This document shows, piece by piece, positions 33,095-43,167 of a stretch of 64,000 bases of DNA (within the stretch, counting starts at the first letter, position 1; each line of letters opens with the position of its first letter). The notes under the pieces are model-generated. The model searched no databases and was not told where the DNA came from. It was given only the letters and a program-made list of their open reading frames with translations. The stretch is from Thiothrix winogradskyi (lineage in GTDB: Bacteria > Pseudomonadota > Gammaproteobacteria > Thiotrichales > Thiotrichaceae): NCBI RefSeq assembly GCF_021650935.1, contig NZ_CP091244.1, positions 3,348,001 to 3,412,000 on the forward strand, in the 5' to 3' direction. A program made the translations under genes and the position numbers.

Positions 33095-33631
33095 ATGAAC
33101 AAAGTCTGGTTTATGGGGGGATCTTTGATCCTTAGTTTTATCACGGGGCTATATGTCTTTTTTCCAAATCAGCATGGCAAATTACTGCCTGACTTTACAG
33201 CAGTGCGTATTGATCCAATATCACCACCGATATTTTCTTCATTGGAGTTAGAAAAAGGACAATCAGTTTTAGGTGAGGCAGGTAAGGTTAAACCAGAACA
33301 GCGTGCTGCTGATGGACGAGTTATAGTCAGTGAGATATTACCCCCTGAAGTTCAGCAATTGAATGATGGACTTACCCAAATGACCCAAGATCTACAGAAA
33401 CAAGCTCAGACGCTTGAAAAATCGGATTCTTTTAGTAAACAGGATGAGGCAGAAAACCTTATTCAGCAAACGGATAAGCTAATTGCTGAACTTAGTGATA
33501 AACATAGTATTAAAAATTTAGTTGTATTATCGGAAAACACTGACATTACTGATCCAGAACTTAAGCAAGTGAAGGAGAATATCGATATTGTTCAGAAAAG
33601 CATTCAATATCTCTCGCAACCTATTCAATAA
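33095..33631 (+). CDS. Membrane-anchored accessory protein of the RHS operon
   Basis: A 178-residue protein with one N-terminal membrane segment (WFMGGSLILSFITGLYVFF) and a periplasmic, mainly helical remainder with Gln/Glu/Lys-rich coiled-coil character (residues about 80-150). I do not recognise the family. It lies 30 bp upstream of the giant RHS gene in the same orientation and shares its AT-rich composition, so an accessory or chaperone role for export or folding of the RHS protein is plausible but not shown. Confidence 0.55.
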   Translation: MNKVWFMGGSLILSFITGLYVFFPNQHGKLLPDFTAVRIDPISPPIFSSLELEKGQSVLGEAGKVKPEQRAADGRVIVSEILPPEVQQLNDGLTQMTQDLQKQAQTLEKSDSFSKQDEAENLIQQTDKLIAELSDKHSIKNLVVLSENTDITDPELKQVKENIDIVQKSIQYLSQPIQ

Positions 33632-33661
33632 TAAAACCATCCCATAGCTGGAGATATTAAG

Positions 33662-36600
33662 GTGAAACGTCAATTTTTTATTTCAGATGTTGTGCATCTT
33701 TGCATCGTTTTTTTATTAATTGTTTCGTGTGACTCTATTTATGCAGGGCAATTAGTAAATTCATTAGAAGGGAATGCCAGTACCAACCAAGGTCAATTGA
33801 ATTGGTCACTACCTATTGATGTCCCCGTTGGTTCAAACGGAATTTCACCAAAAATCTCTTTGGAGTATACACCGGCTGGTAGTAATGGAATTATGGGTGT
33901 TGGTTTTCAATTAGGTGGTCTTTCAACCATTTCACGTTGTCCATCCAGTAAAGAGTATGATGGAGTTGATGGTGGCGTAACATTCACAAATAAAGACCGT
34001 TATTGTCTGGATGGACAGCGTTTACTGTTGGTAAGTGATGGGTCATACCGAACAGCAACTGAATCGTTCAGTAAAATAATATTCACCGGGACTTATTGGC
34101 TGATCTATACCAAAGATGGTTTTATACAGGAATACGGCAATACTACAGATGCCAGAATCACCAGTGCCACAAATAGTAACGCAATACTAGCTTGGCGTAT
34201 CAATCAAAAACGAGATCGATTTAAGGGTATTGTTAATTACGAATATAATCAGCTTGCAGGTACTGGTGTTTCAGTATTGAGTAAAATTCGCTGGAGCATT
34301 CATGAGTTGCAATTAATTTATGAAGGGCGTAATGATACATCTTCATCTTATCAGTTCGGTGATATTAAAACACTATCGCAACGTGTCTCGAAGATTAATG
34401 TATCTACTAAGGAAAACCTTTTACATCAGTATCAATTGAATTATGAAGCCAATGCGGACGGCTTTAGCCGTGTAAGTCGAATATCCCTTTGCGATGGGAG
34501 CGGTAATTGTTCTCCTGATACGACATTTGAATGGCAAGCTACTGGCAATCCTAGGATTGTTAATGAAATAGATATTGGCAATGATACTGGTTTTGCCTCA
34601 TTTACTATGGCTGATCTCAACCAAGATGGCAGAAGTGATGTTTGTTATTTAAAAAATGGTCTATTCTGTGACGTGGCTGGTGCAAGGTGGAGTGTTTCTT
34701 TGGGGAGTTTCTCTAATCATCCTGATTCGGCAGAAACACTTGTATTGATTGATTTGAATAATGATACCTATCCCGACTACTGTATACAAAGTGAAACTAA
34801 TATTCAGTGTGGACTGAATAATGGTTCTGGGTTTTCGGCAAGCACGACCTGGTCATCACAATTCAATCGAAGTCAAATGGTACGCATCATTGATCTTAAT
34901 AATGACAAACTACCGGATATTTGTGAAATCAATGAAAGCGGCATGTATTGTGCCTACAATGGTAGTTTCGGTTTCCTTAACAAATTCAAGGCAAGTAGTG
35001 GTGAGTGGGGTTGGAATATAAAGCCAGCTCAAAATATTGGGAACACTACTATTGGATTTGTAGACATCAATGGTGATGGGCTAACGGATTTGTGTGGTGC
35101 AGGAATAAAAAGAGTCGTTGGTGGTTCGACGATGGTTATTAACGGATTTTATTGCTCATTGCATACAGGATATAATTCTTCACAACAGCCTATTTATTCC
35201 GAGATGGTAAGTTATGCTTTATTGTTAGGCAATTTAGTAGCCGATAAAACATTTCAAGATACTTTTCGCTACAGTGATTTGAATGCAGATGGCTTACCGG
35301 ACACTTGCTGGCGTGAAGGTAATGAATACAAGTGTTCAATAAATACAGGGAGAGCCTTTGAGCCTCCAAGAAAATGGGCTGATGCTGGTATCAATGGTGG
35401 ATGGATAGACAATGCAGCAGGTCGCAGAAGTTTAATGCTACATGACATTAATAATGATGGTCGATCTGATTTATGCGTAGAAATGTCTGGCTATAGTTTT
35501 GGATGTGGTATTAATTGGGGTGGTGGTTTTTCTAATTTACAACCTTATGCGCCTCTCCGCTATGGATCAGGCACTATTGATTTACCTAATGCTAAAACAA
35601 ATAAAGGACATCTGCCTGTGCGTTTGGCAGATATAAATGCTGATGGTAATGCTGACTTTTGTTATCGAGGTATTCAAGGGGGTATTACTTGTGGGCTAGC
35701 TGCTCCACAAGAGCCTGCATTACTCAGAAGAGTAACGACAGGATATGGCAATATCACTGAAATTGAGTATGGGTTCTTATCTAATCCTGCCGTCTATGCA
35801 AAAGATGGTCAATCGCGTCTTGGACTTATAGACGTTCAGCCTAATCAAAGGGTGGTTAAAGCGATTGCTAGCAGTAATGGCGTGGGAGGTTTAAAGAAGA
35901 TTTCTTACTTTTACAGAGGGTTAAGGTATGACCAAAAAGAAGGTATCCGTAGCTTTTCCGTAATTGATCAGCTTGACGAGTCAGATGGAAAAATAATACG
36001 TAGTAGCTACCACCAAGACAAAGATAGAAATGGGCTTGCTTATCAAGTAAATCTGATTGTAAAAGATATTGTAGTTCAGAGTACATATACTGAATGGCAA
36101 GTATTTTCTGGCATTGCTACTAATAGTAAATTCCGAATGCCAAAAAAAGTAATCGAAATCAATCGTGATTATAAAAACGGATTAAAAACCACGTCTAAAA
36201 TCACTACCTATGATCAGTATGATACTTATGGCAATGCTAGATTAATTACTATAGTTAATGATGCCGAAACCATTTTAGGCATTGATAAAAATATTAAAAT
36301 TACGGCAACGATTTATAAAAATGACGTTACTAACTGGTTATTGGGAAAGCCAGAAACGGTGACAGTCACTCATGAAAACCCAGCAGTGCTTCCAGTAATA
36401 ACTCGAAAAACCAGCTTTACTTACTACCCATCAGGTGCTCTTTGGACTGAAACTATTGAGCCAAATAATACTTACTATTCATTAAAAAGTACGTTTGAAT
36501 ACGATGCATTTGGCAATCGTACCAAAGTAACGCTCAATGGTTGGGATGGCAAAGCACAAGTTTCGCGTACTGCCAGCAGTAAATATGATGATCAGAGTGG

Positions 36601-38098
36601 GCTATTCCTTGTTTCAAAAACTAATGCATTAAATCACATTGAAACGTTTACGCCACATACTCGATGCAGTGGTCTTCCTGCAATACATATTGATGCCAAT
36701 AAACTAAAGACTATTTTAGAGTACGACAGCCTGTGTCGAAAGATAAAGGAAACGCGGTCTGATAATACCCAAACGATTTGGAACTATGCTTGGAAATCGA
36801 ACTATCCAGCAAATTATGGAATGGATGATCACAGTGTTTACATGATAACAGAAACCAGTAGTGGCAGTTCTCCTACTACCGTCTGGTATGATGGACTGGG
36901 GCGTGAAGTACATACACAAACATTGGGTTTCAACGGGGAGAAAATTTTTCAAGATAATGTCTATGATGCCCGTGGTTTATTGGTATCCACTACCCCGCCT
37001 TACGAAGAAGGTAAATTCGCAGGTGACAATAGCTATCAAGTAACTAGCCAGTATGACGATATTGGACGCATCATTGAACTGAAAAGACCGTCAGAAGATG
37101 GTAATTCTAATATTACCCGCTATGATTATAATGGACTGACTACTACAGTTACAGATGCAAATGGGCGTAGCCGCTCAACCACTACCAACGCATTGAATAA
37201 ACCAGCCCGAATTGCAGAAGCTAATGACGCATCTACTATTTCTCATTTTTATGATGGCATTGGCAATTTGCGCAAGACAGATACAAATGGGCAGGTAATT
37301 GAAATTACTTACGACATTCTTGGTAATAAATCGGCGATGAAAGACCCAGCAATGGGATATTGGGAATATAAGTCGAATGCTTTTGGTGAGCTTTATTGGC
37401 AGAAAGATGCCAAGAGTCAAATATCTATTATGGAATATGATATCTTAGGGCGCATGGTGAAACGCTCTGCCATAGATGATACAGCCTCATGGACTTATGA
37501 CACGGCTTTATACGGCAAAGGTAAGTTGGCGAAGGAAGCCAATAAAAGTAGTCAAACTGTTTACACTTACGACATGTTAGGGCGTGCATCTAAAACCAGC
37601 CGCACTATTGATGGTGAAACTTTTACCTCCAGTTTGTTCTATGACCAATATAGCCGCCCTATGATGGAATCCTATCCTGATAATGTTTTCATTATGCGCG
37701 AGTACAGTGATACAGGTTATCTAAAACGTATTAGCATCCCCAAGGAAAATATTTGGGATTATAGTGCGGGGCAGGTATTGGTGACCGTTCAAAAACTTGC
37801 TGTAGAAGTTGGCAAGCTAAATCAGCAAATCAAAGCACAGACCAGCACTTATTTGCTGTATATTGGCAAGGCGACAACCTACCAACAAAATGCAGACTTA
37901 TTGGATAAAGAATCTGGTCAGTTTTCTGATGAAGCTAAAATTTTGCGACAGGCGGCAGAACAATTATTAATATTGGCAGCAGACCATAAGCGTCAGATGG
38001 ACTTTCTGAATGCAACAGCCACAAAAGAAAGTACTAAAATTCTTAAATTTCTCAAAGAACTTAACGGTGCTTATCAGTACGGTGAGAATTCAACTTAG
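33662..38098 (+). CDS. SpvB/RHS-repeat polymorphic toxin, N-terminal portion (split by IS)
   Basis: 1478 residues before an IS-supplied TAG. A signal peptide (residues 1-30) precedes an SpvB-like domain (GNASTNQGQLNWSLPIDV, GISPKISLEYT, GVGFQLGGLSTISRC). Residues about 318-680 hold seven calcium-binding-type repeats D-x-(N)-x-D-x-x-x-D-x-C, as in integrin/VCBS propellers, each with a second nearby Cys. RHS/YD repeats follow (TYDQYDTYGN, YEYDAFGNRTKVT, YDGLGREV, YDILGN, YDMLGRASK). From about residue 1360 a Gln/Lys-rich helical segment suits a coiled coil. Removing the IS joins it in frame to the portion at 39371-41819, giving a native protein of nearly 2300 residues. Confidence 0.8.
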   Translation: MKRQFFISDVVHLCIVFLLIVSCDSIYAGQLVNSLEGNASTNQGQLNWSLPIDVPVGSNGISPKISLEYTPAGSNGIMGVGFQLGGLSTISRCPSSKEYDGVDGGVTFTNKDRYCLDGQRLLLVSDGSYRTATESFSKIIFTGTYWLIYTKDGFIQEYGNTTDARITSATNSNAILAWRINQKRDRFKGIVNYEYNQLAGTGVSVLSKIRWSIHELQLIYEGRNDTSSSYQFGDIKTLSQRVSKINVSTKENLLHQYQLNYEANADGFSRVSRISLCDGSGNCSPDTTFEWQATGNPRIVNEIDIGNDTGFASFTMADLNQDGRSDVCYLKNGLFCDVAGARWSVSLGSFSNHPDSAETLVLIDLNNDTYPDYCIQSETNIQCGLNNGSGFSASTTWSSQFNRSQMVRIIDLNNDKLPDICEINESGMYCAYNGSFGFLNKFKASSGEWGWNIKPAQNIGNTTIGFVDINGDGLTDLCGAGIKRVVGGSTMVINGFYCSLHTGYNSSQQPIYSEMVSYALLLGNLVADKTFQDTFRYSDLNADGLPDTCWREGNEYKCSINTGRAFEPPRKWADAGINGGWIDNAAGRRSLMLHDINNDGRSDLCVEMSGYSFGCGINWGGGFSNLQPYAPLRYGSGTIDLPNAKTNKGHLPVRLADINADGNADFCYRGIQGGITCGLAAPQEPALLRRVTTGYGNITEIEYGFLSNPAVYAKDGQSRLGLIDVQPNQRVVKAIASSNGVGGLKKISYFYRGLRYDQKEGIRSFSVIDQLDESDGKIIRSSYHQDKDRNGLAYQVNLIVKDIVVQSTYTEWQVFSGIATNSKFRMPKKVIEINRDYKNGLKTTSKITTYDQYDTYGNARLITIVNDAETILGIDKNIKITATIYKNDVTNWLLGKPETVTVTHENPAVLPVITRKTSFTYYPSGALWTETIEPNNTYYSLKSTFEYDAFGNRTKVTLNGWDGKAQVSRTASSKYDDQSGLFLVSKTNALNHIETFTPHTRCSGLPAIHIDANKLKTILEYDSLCRKIKETRSDNTQTIWNYAWKSNYPANYGMDDHSVYMITETSSGSSPTTVWYDGLGREVHTQTLGFNGEKIFQDNVYDARGLLVSTTPPYEEGKFAGDNSYQVTSQYDDIGRIIELKRPSEDGNSNITRYDYNGLTTTVTDANGRSRSTTTNALNKPARIAEANDASTISHFYDGIGNLRKTDTNGQVIEITYDILGNKSAMKDPAMGYWEYKSNAFGELYWQKDAKSQISIMEYDILGRMVKRSAIDDTASWTYDTALYGKGKLAKEANKSSQTVYTYDMLGRASKTSRTIDGETFTSSLFYDQYSRPMMESYPDNVFIMREYSDTGYLKRISIPKENIWDYSAGQVLVTVQKLAVEVGKLNQQIKAQTSTYLLYIGKATTYQQNADLLDKESGQFSDEAKILRQAAEQLLILAADHKRQMDFLNATATKESTKILKFLKELNGAYQYGENST

Positions 38099-39367
38099 GG
38101 AACCTCTAAAAACCCGGCGTATTGCAACGGTTAGCGTTGGCCTATCGGCATTTTGTTAAAAAAACACCAACCCATCTCAATTTTTAGCACACCAAGCCAC
38201 AATCAGGTTGTTTTTCCGCATTTTTGCTGTTTTTTCGGGAATTTCTCCATCAAATGGGCACAACTCCGCCCTCTCTGAGCGAACAGAGCCGACGCAGGTT
38301 ATACACGGTTGCTTTGATGCTGAGGCCGAATACTGCCCGTGCCAACCCAATGCTGCGGATGGCTTTGCCACCCATCGCACAGATTGACCCAAACACATGC
38401 TCAACCCGTGCGCGGGGTCTGGCGATGCGGGTGTTGCGGCGTTTCTGGCAGTCGGATTGCGGCTTGCCTTTCTTGGCTTTGTGCTGGATGTGTAACCGCC
38501 AGCTACCTTGGTTGAGGCGTTGTTCACGGGATTGGTCTTCATAACCTTTGTCCGCCCATACGTCACGGCTGGTGTTGGCTCGGTCAAGCACCGCTTCAAA
38601 ATGGTTGGTGTCATGCTCTTTGGCGGTGCTGATGTGGCGTTTGCGGATGAGTTTGTATTTCCGATCGGCACTGATACTGAGTTTGTAGCCGTGGTAGCTT
38701 TTGCCGTGTTTTTTCGTCCAGCTTGCTTCCGTATCCTTTTGGCGACGTTGGGCAGGTGTCCAGCCAGCGGGTGTTGCCGCTTGTTCCAACAGCGCTTTTT
38801 CTTCTTTGTGGAAATGTTGTTTAGGGGCTTCCACCAGCGTGGCATCGACGATTTGACCACCACGGGCAATAAAACCGTGTTGTTGTAATTGCCGTTGGAC
38901 GGCATCAAACAGGGCATCCGCACCACCTGCCGCACTGATCCGTTCACGGAATACCCACAAGGTATTGGCATCCGGGATCGTGCTGGAATGACGCAGGCCA
39001 CAAAACCGTTGGAACGACAGCCGGTCAAGCAATTGGTATTCCAATGCCTCGTCCGACAGGTTGTACAGGTGTTGCAACACCAAGACCCGTACCATCAGTT
39101 CCGTTGGGTAGGGTGGACGGCCTCCTCGCTTGTCACTTGGGCGTGGGGCGATGTGGTCGATTTCTGCTGCCAAGGCGACAAAGTTGACGTGCTGGTTCAG
39201 CGTGGACAGCAGGTCGCCCTTGCGGTCGAGTTTCTGTTCACGCTCTTCGGCGGCAAACAGACTGGTTTTGATGGCACTTTTCTTGGGCATGGCTAGTAAC
39301 GGGGCGGTGGCTCAGATGAGCATTTTCTCACATTTGTGTGGGTATCAGTGGGTTTTTAGAGGTTCCC
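38098..39367. mobile_element. IS5-like insertion sequence, copy 2 (intact)
   Basis: 1270 bp with the same 18-bp ends as copy 1, inverted relative to it, flanked by TTA at 38095-38097 and 39368-39370. It interrupts the giant RHS gene in its helical insert, in the opposite orientation to the gene. The one extra base relative to copy 1 keeps the transposase open. Confidence 0.92.
38250..39290 (-). CDS. IS5-family transposase (intact copy)
   Basis: A 346-residue DDE transposase. It starts MPKKSAIKTSLF and shows the IS5-type N-terminus GRPPYPTELMVRVLVLQHLY, followed by GQIVDATLVEAP (first Asp), VWADKGYEDQ (second Asp) and RARVEHVFGSI (catalytic Glu). The frame is uninterrupted, unlike copy 1. The C-terminal VYNLRRLC segment is also typical. 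This copy could therefore mobilise both elements in trans. Confidence 0.92.
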   Translation of the reverse strand: MPKKSAIKTSLFAAEEREQKLDRKGDLLSTLNQHVNFVALAAEIDHIAPRPSDKRGGRPPYPTELMVRVLVLQHLYNLSDEALEYQLLDRLSFQRFCGLRHSSTIPDANTLWVFRERISAAGGADALFDAVQRQLQQHGFIARGGQIVDATLVEAPKQHFHKEEKALLEQAATPAGWTPAQRRQKDTEASWTKKHGKSYHGYKLSISADRKYKLIRKRHISTAKEHDTNHFEAVLDRANTSRDVWADKGYEDQSREQRLNQGSWRLHIQHKAKKGKPQSDCQKRRNTRIARPRARVEHVFGSICAMGGKAIRSIGLARAVFGLSIKATVYNLRRLCSLREGGVVPI

Positions 39368-39370
39368 TTA

Positions 39371-41819
39371 TATTACTGAGATACCCAAAGTATTTGTGGA
39401 TGGTGCAGCTCCATCGTATCTGAATGTCGCTCAATTTTACCTGAACAAAGCCATTCAATATCAAACGCTTGTAGCTCAAGAAACTAAAACAGCCAGTGAT
39501 AAAACTAGCCAAGCGAAAGACAAGGAAAGCACTAGCGTTACTTATCAACAACAAGCAAACGATAATAAGCAATTGGCTTTGGAGTACTACGAAAAAGCAA
39601 AGCAAGAAACTAAAAAGCTCCGTGAACTTGAGTTGAAGTTGAAAGACTACCAAGCAGCCTCTGGTCAATTGTCAGCCGCTTTGCAGACAACTGATAACAT
39701 GGTCGTGCTATGGGCAGCAACCAGCTATGACACGCTGGGCAGGCTGTCTGGCGAAGTTGCGGGTAATGGTCTGGTGACGCGGCGCGAATTTGACCCGTAC
39801 AGTGGCTATTTGAAGCACGTCACGACTGATCTGGATGGCTACTGGACAGGTGCGTTACGGGATTTGGAATACACTTATGATGCGGTCGGCAATGTCAGCA
39901 ACCGCCGGGATAATGTGAGTGGGTATAGCGATATTTACACTTACGACCCAGTTTATGACCGTTTAATGACAGCTACTCGCACCACAGACAGTGGGCAAAG
40001 TGGCTTCAATGAGCAGTACGATTACGATAATTATGGCAACCTTGATTATAAGACTAATGCTGGTGATTTGGTGTATGACCCGCTCAAACCGACACAACTG
40101 CGATCGTTAATGAAATCAGCGTGGGTGAAAAAGTCGTACACCTATGATGCCAATGGCAATATGAAGCAGGCGGGCGATAACACCATTAGCTCATGGTCAA
40201 GCTTCAACCAGCCGCTCCAAATCAATAATGCCAAAACCAACACCAGCAGCACGTTCCTGTACGACGCCAACCAGCAACGCATCAAGCAGGTGACGGGAAC
40301 AACTGGCAAGAGCGAGACTGTGCTAAACGTCAGCCCTGCGTTCCAAGTGACGTATTCGGATGTGGGGGTGAACGACCGTCTGACGCAATACAAACACTCG
40401 TTGTACGTAGGTGACAAAGTAGTGGCGATTCAGGTACGCACCTTGAAAAACGGCGTAAAAATACCGGATGAAATGCGCTACCTGCACCATGATGCCCTCG
40501 GCAATGTGGACACGCTGACCAATGGCACCGGTAAGGTAATCCAGCGGCTGAATTACGACCCGTTCGGCAAGCGCAGCGTGACTTTCGGTATGGATGCTGA
40601 CCAGAAAGCATGGACAGCACAAGGCTTCACCGGGCATGAACACCTCGACGGCCTCGGTCTAATCGACATGAATGCACGGTTGTACGACCCGGAAATCGGG
40701 CGCTTTCTCAGTGCTGACACGCTAATCCCCGATGCTGGGCTAATGCACAGCTACAACCGCTATATTTACGTGTTGAACAACCCCTTGAAGTACACCGACC
40801 CCAGCGGGCATAGCTGGCTCAGTGACCGTTGGGAAGACTTCACCGACTCCATCCGTCAGGCAGCGGGTTGGATACGTGACAATTTCACACTGGTAGCCAA
40901 CATTGCGATACAAGCGGCATTAGGGCCAGCAGGCAGCCTTGCCATCAGCATTATGCGGGGAGCTGCCGCCGGGTTTGTGGGCGGTCTGGTCAGCACCGGC
41001 TCGTTACAAGGGGCGGTACAGGGCGCATTTTGGGGCGGAATCGGCGCAGGTGTCGCCGGATTTGTCGGGCATGGAGGTGCATTCGGCTATGCTTGGGGTG
41101 ATGCTTCGCCTTTTGGCAACATGCGCTTATTGGCGCACGGCGCTAGCCAAGGGCTAATCACACAGCTACGTGGTGGCAACTTCCGTTCGGGCATGGTGGG
41201 TGCAGTAGCGGGTGGGCTATCGCCTGCGGGTGACATGCTGGCGCACGGCGGCGGCAACATTGTCAGCCGTTCTGTGATTGCTGCTGTATTCGGTGGGTTG
41301 GCAGCGCAAGCCAGCGGCGGCAGCTTCGCCGATGGAGCGCTCAGTGCCGCGATGGTGCATTTGTTTAATGACGAAGCCGCGAATTGGAGGGAAGAGGCTG
41401 CTCAAGAAAGTGCAGAGGTTGAAGCGATGTCACCTGTTGAATTAGAAGAATGGCGTCAATGGAAGATTCAACAAGGGGCAACGGAAGCGGAGGCTCTGGC
41501 AATAATAATTCCAGCCGGATGGGTATCTGGTGGAGCAATAGCAAGCTTTGCAACATATCGTGCCAGTTCTAGCATGATGACGGTTTCAAGGTGGGGAAGA
41601 CCAGGTTTGCAGTCTGGGGACTGGGTAATGAAGGGTGGAAAGAATGTATGGAGCTATTTTTGGTCTGGGAAATGGCAACCTGGAGTAGGGAATGAGTTTG
41701 CTAGTTTTAACTCTGGTGCTTCTTTTTCTGTTCCTAGGAGTACGATTCAGTGGCCAAAGGGTTGGGGAATTGATGGTTACATTAAAGGGGTGTTGGGACA
41801 GAGAAAATATACACCCTAG
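39371..41819 (+). CDS. RHS polymorphic toxin, C-terminal portion with core and toxin tip
   Basis: The in-frame continuation of the 33662 gene; the internal start at 39396 is only a computational one. It resumes with a Gln/Lys-rich coiled coil (to about 39690), then RHS repeats and the conserved RHS core: RYLHHDALGNVDTLTNG, GFTGHEHLDGLGLIDMNARL, YDPEIGRFLSADTLIPD and YVLNNPLKYTDPSGHSW. A Gly/Ala-rich hydrophobic stretch (LQGAVQGAFWGGIGAGVAGF) follows. After LFNDE the sequence becomes unique: about 150 residues with SRWGRPGLQSGDW, KNVWSYFWSGKW and WPKGWGIDGYIKG. From memory this resembles the TreTu-type RHS tip (ADP-ribosylation of EF-Tu); that match needs checking. A small candidate immunity gene follows by 20 bp. 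Confidence 0.75.
40325..41375 (+). repeat. RHS-core repeat, copy A
   Basis: About 1.05 kb covering the RHS core and Gly/Ala-rich tail in the main toxin gene; near-identical to 42117-43167. Similarity ends at AATGACGAA, at the base of the variable toxin tip. Confidence 0.88.
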
Positions 41820-41839
41820 TTGAAGAGAGGAATTGTTCG

Positions 41840-42118
41840 ATGCTTTATATACAGTGGATTGGTGGATGTTTTCTTTTTTTTCTCTTCTGTTGGATATTTA
41901 TAATTAATTGGAGTTCTATATTAAGTCGAATGATGAAAGGGAGAGTATCTAGCTGGATACCCTTAATTGGTGGAATTTCTGGTTGTTTGTCCTTTTTGGT
42001 TATCCCACTGGATTTAACTTCCGTATGGTGGATTCCTTTTGTTGTTGAGTGGGGATGTCTTCCGGGGTTTGGTTATACATTAGTACATTTGATTTCTAGA
42101 AAAAAAGATAAGCATTAA
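41840..42118 (+). CDS. Putative immunity protein (small membrane protein)
   Basis: A 92-residue protein with about three hydrophobic segments (residues about 5-25, 38-57, 62-82) and a basic C-terminus (RKKDKH). An AGAGAGGAA Shine-Dalgarno lies before the ATG, and the gene starts 20 bp after the toxin-tip stop, the usual place for a cognate immunity gene. No family is recognised. Its stop lies at the exact boundary of the second RHS-core copy, so tip and immunity gene look like one exchangeable unit. A membrane immunity protein would be odd for a cytosolic ADP-ribosyltransferase tip, so either assignment may be wrong. Confidence 0.5.
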   Translation: MLYIQWIGGCFLFFLFCWIFIINWSSILSRMMKGRVSSWIPLIGGISGCLSFLVIPLDLTSVWWIPFVVEWGCLPGFGYTLVHLISRKKDKH

Positions 42119-43167
42119 ACGTCAGCCCCGCGTTCCAAGTGACGTATTCGGATGTGGGGGTGAACGACCGTCTGACGCAATACAAACACTCCTTGTACGT
42201 GGGTGACAAAGTAGTGGCGATTCAGGTACGCACCTTGAAAAACGGCGTAAAAACACCGGATGAAATGCGCTACCTGCACCATGATGCTCTCGGCAATGTG
42301 GACACGCTGACCAATGGCTCCGGTAAGGTAATCCAGCGGCTGAATTACGACCCGTTCGGCAAGCGCAGCGTGACTTTCGGTATGGATGCTGACCAAAAGG
42401 CATGGACAGCACAAGGTTTCACCGGGCATGAACACCTCGACGGCCTCGGTCTAATCGACATGAATGCGCGGTTGTATGACCCGGAAATCGGGCGCTTTCT
42501 CAGTGCTGACACGCTAATCCCCGATGCTGGGCTAATGCACAGCTACAACCGCCATATTTACGTGTTGAACAACCCCTTGAAGTACACCGACCCCAGCGGG
42601 CATAGCTGGCTCAGTGACCGTTGGGAAGACTTCACCAACTCCATCCGTCAGGCAGCGGGTTGGATACGTGACAATTTCACGCTGGTGGCCAACATTGCGA
42701 TACAAGCATTATTACCGGGAGCAGGTAGCCTTGCCATCAGCATTATGCGGGGAGCTGCCGCCGGGTTTGTGGGCGGTCTGGTCAGCACCGGCTCGTTACA
42801 AGGGGCGGTACAGGGCGCATTTTGGGGCGGAATCGGCGCAGGTGTCGCCGGATTTGTCGGGCATGGAGGTGCATTCGGCTATGCTTGGGGTGATGCTTCG
42901 CCTTTTGGCAACATGCGCTTATTGGCGCACGGCGCTAGCCAAGGGCTAATCACACAGCTACGTGGTGGCAACTTCCGTTCGGGCATGGTGGGTGCAGTAG
43001 CGGGTGGGCTATCGCCTGCGGGTGACATGCTGGCGCACGGCGGCGGCAACATTGTCAGCCGTTCTGTGATTGCTGCTGTATTCGGTGGGTTGGCAGCGCA
43101 AGCCAGCGGCGGCAGCTTCGCCGATGGAGCGCTCAGTGCCGCCATGGTGCATTTGTTTAATGACGAA
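42117..43167 (+). repeat. RHS-core repeat, copy B
   Basis: Near-identical to 40325-41375, with few substitutions, most of them clustered near 42706-42725 (ALLPGAG in place of AALGPAG). It begins 1-2 bp before the stop of the putative immunity gene and ends at AATGACGAA before the second tip. Confidence 0.88.
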
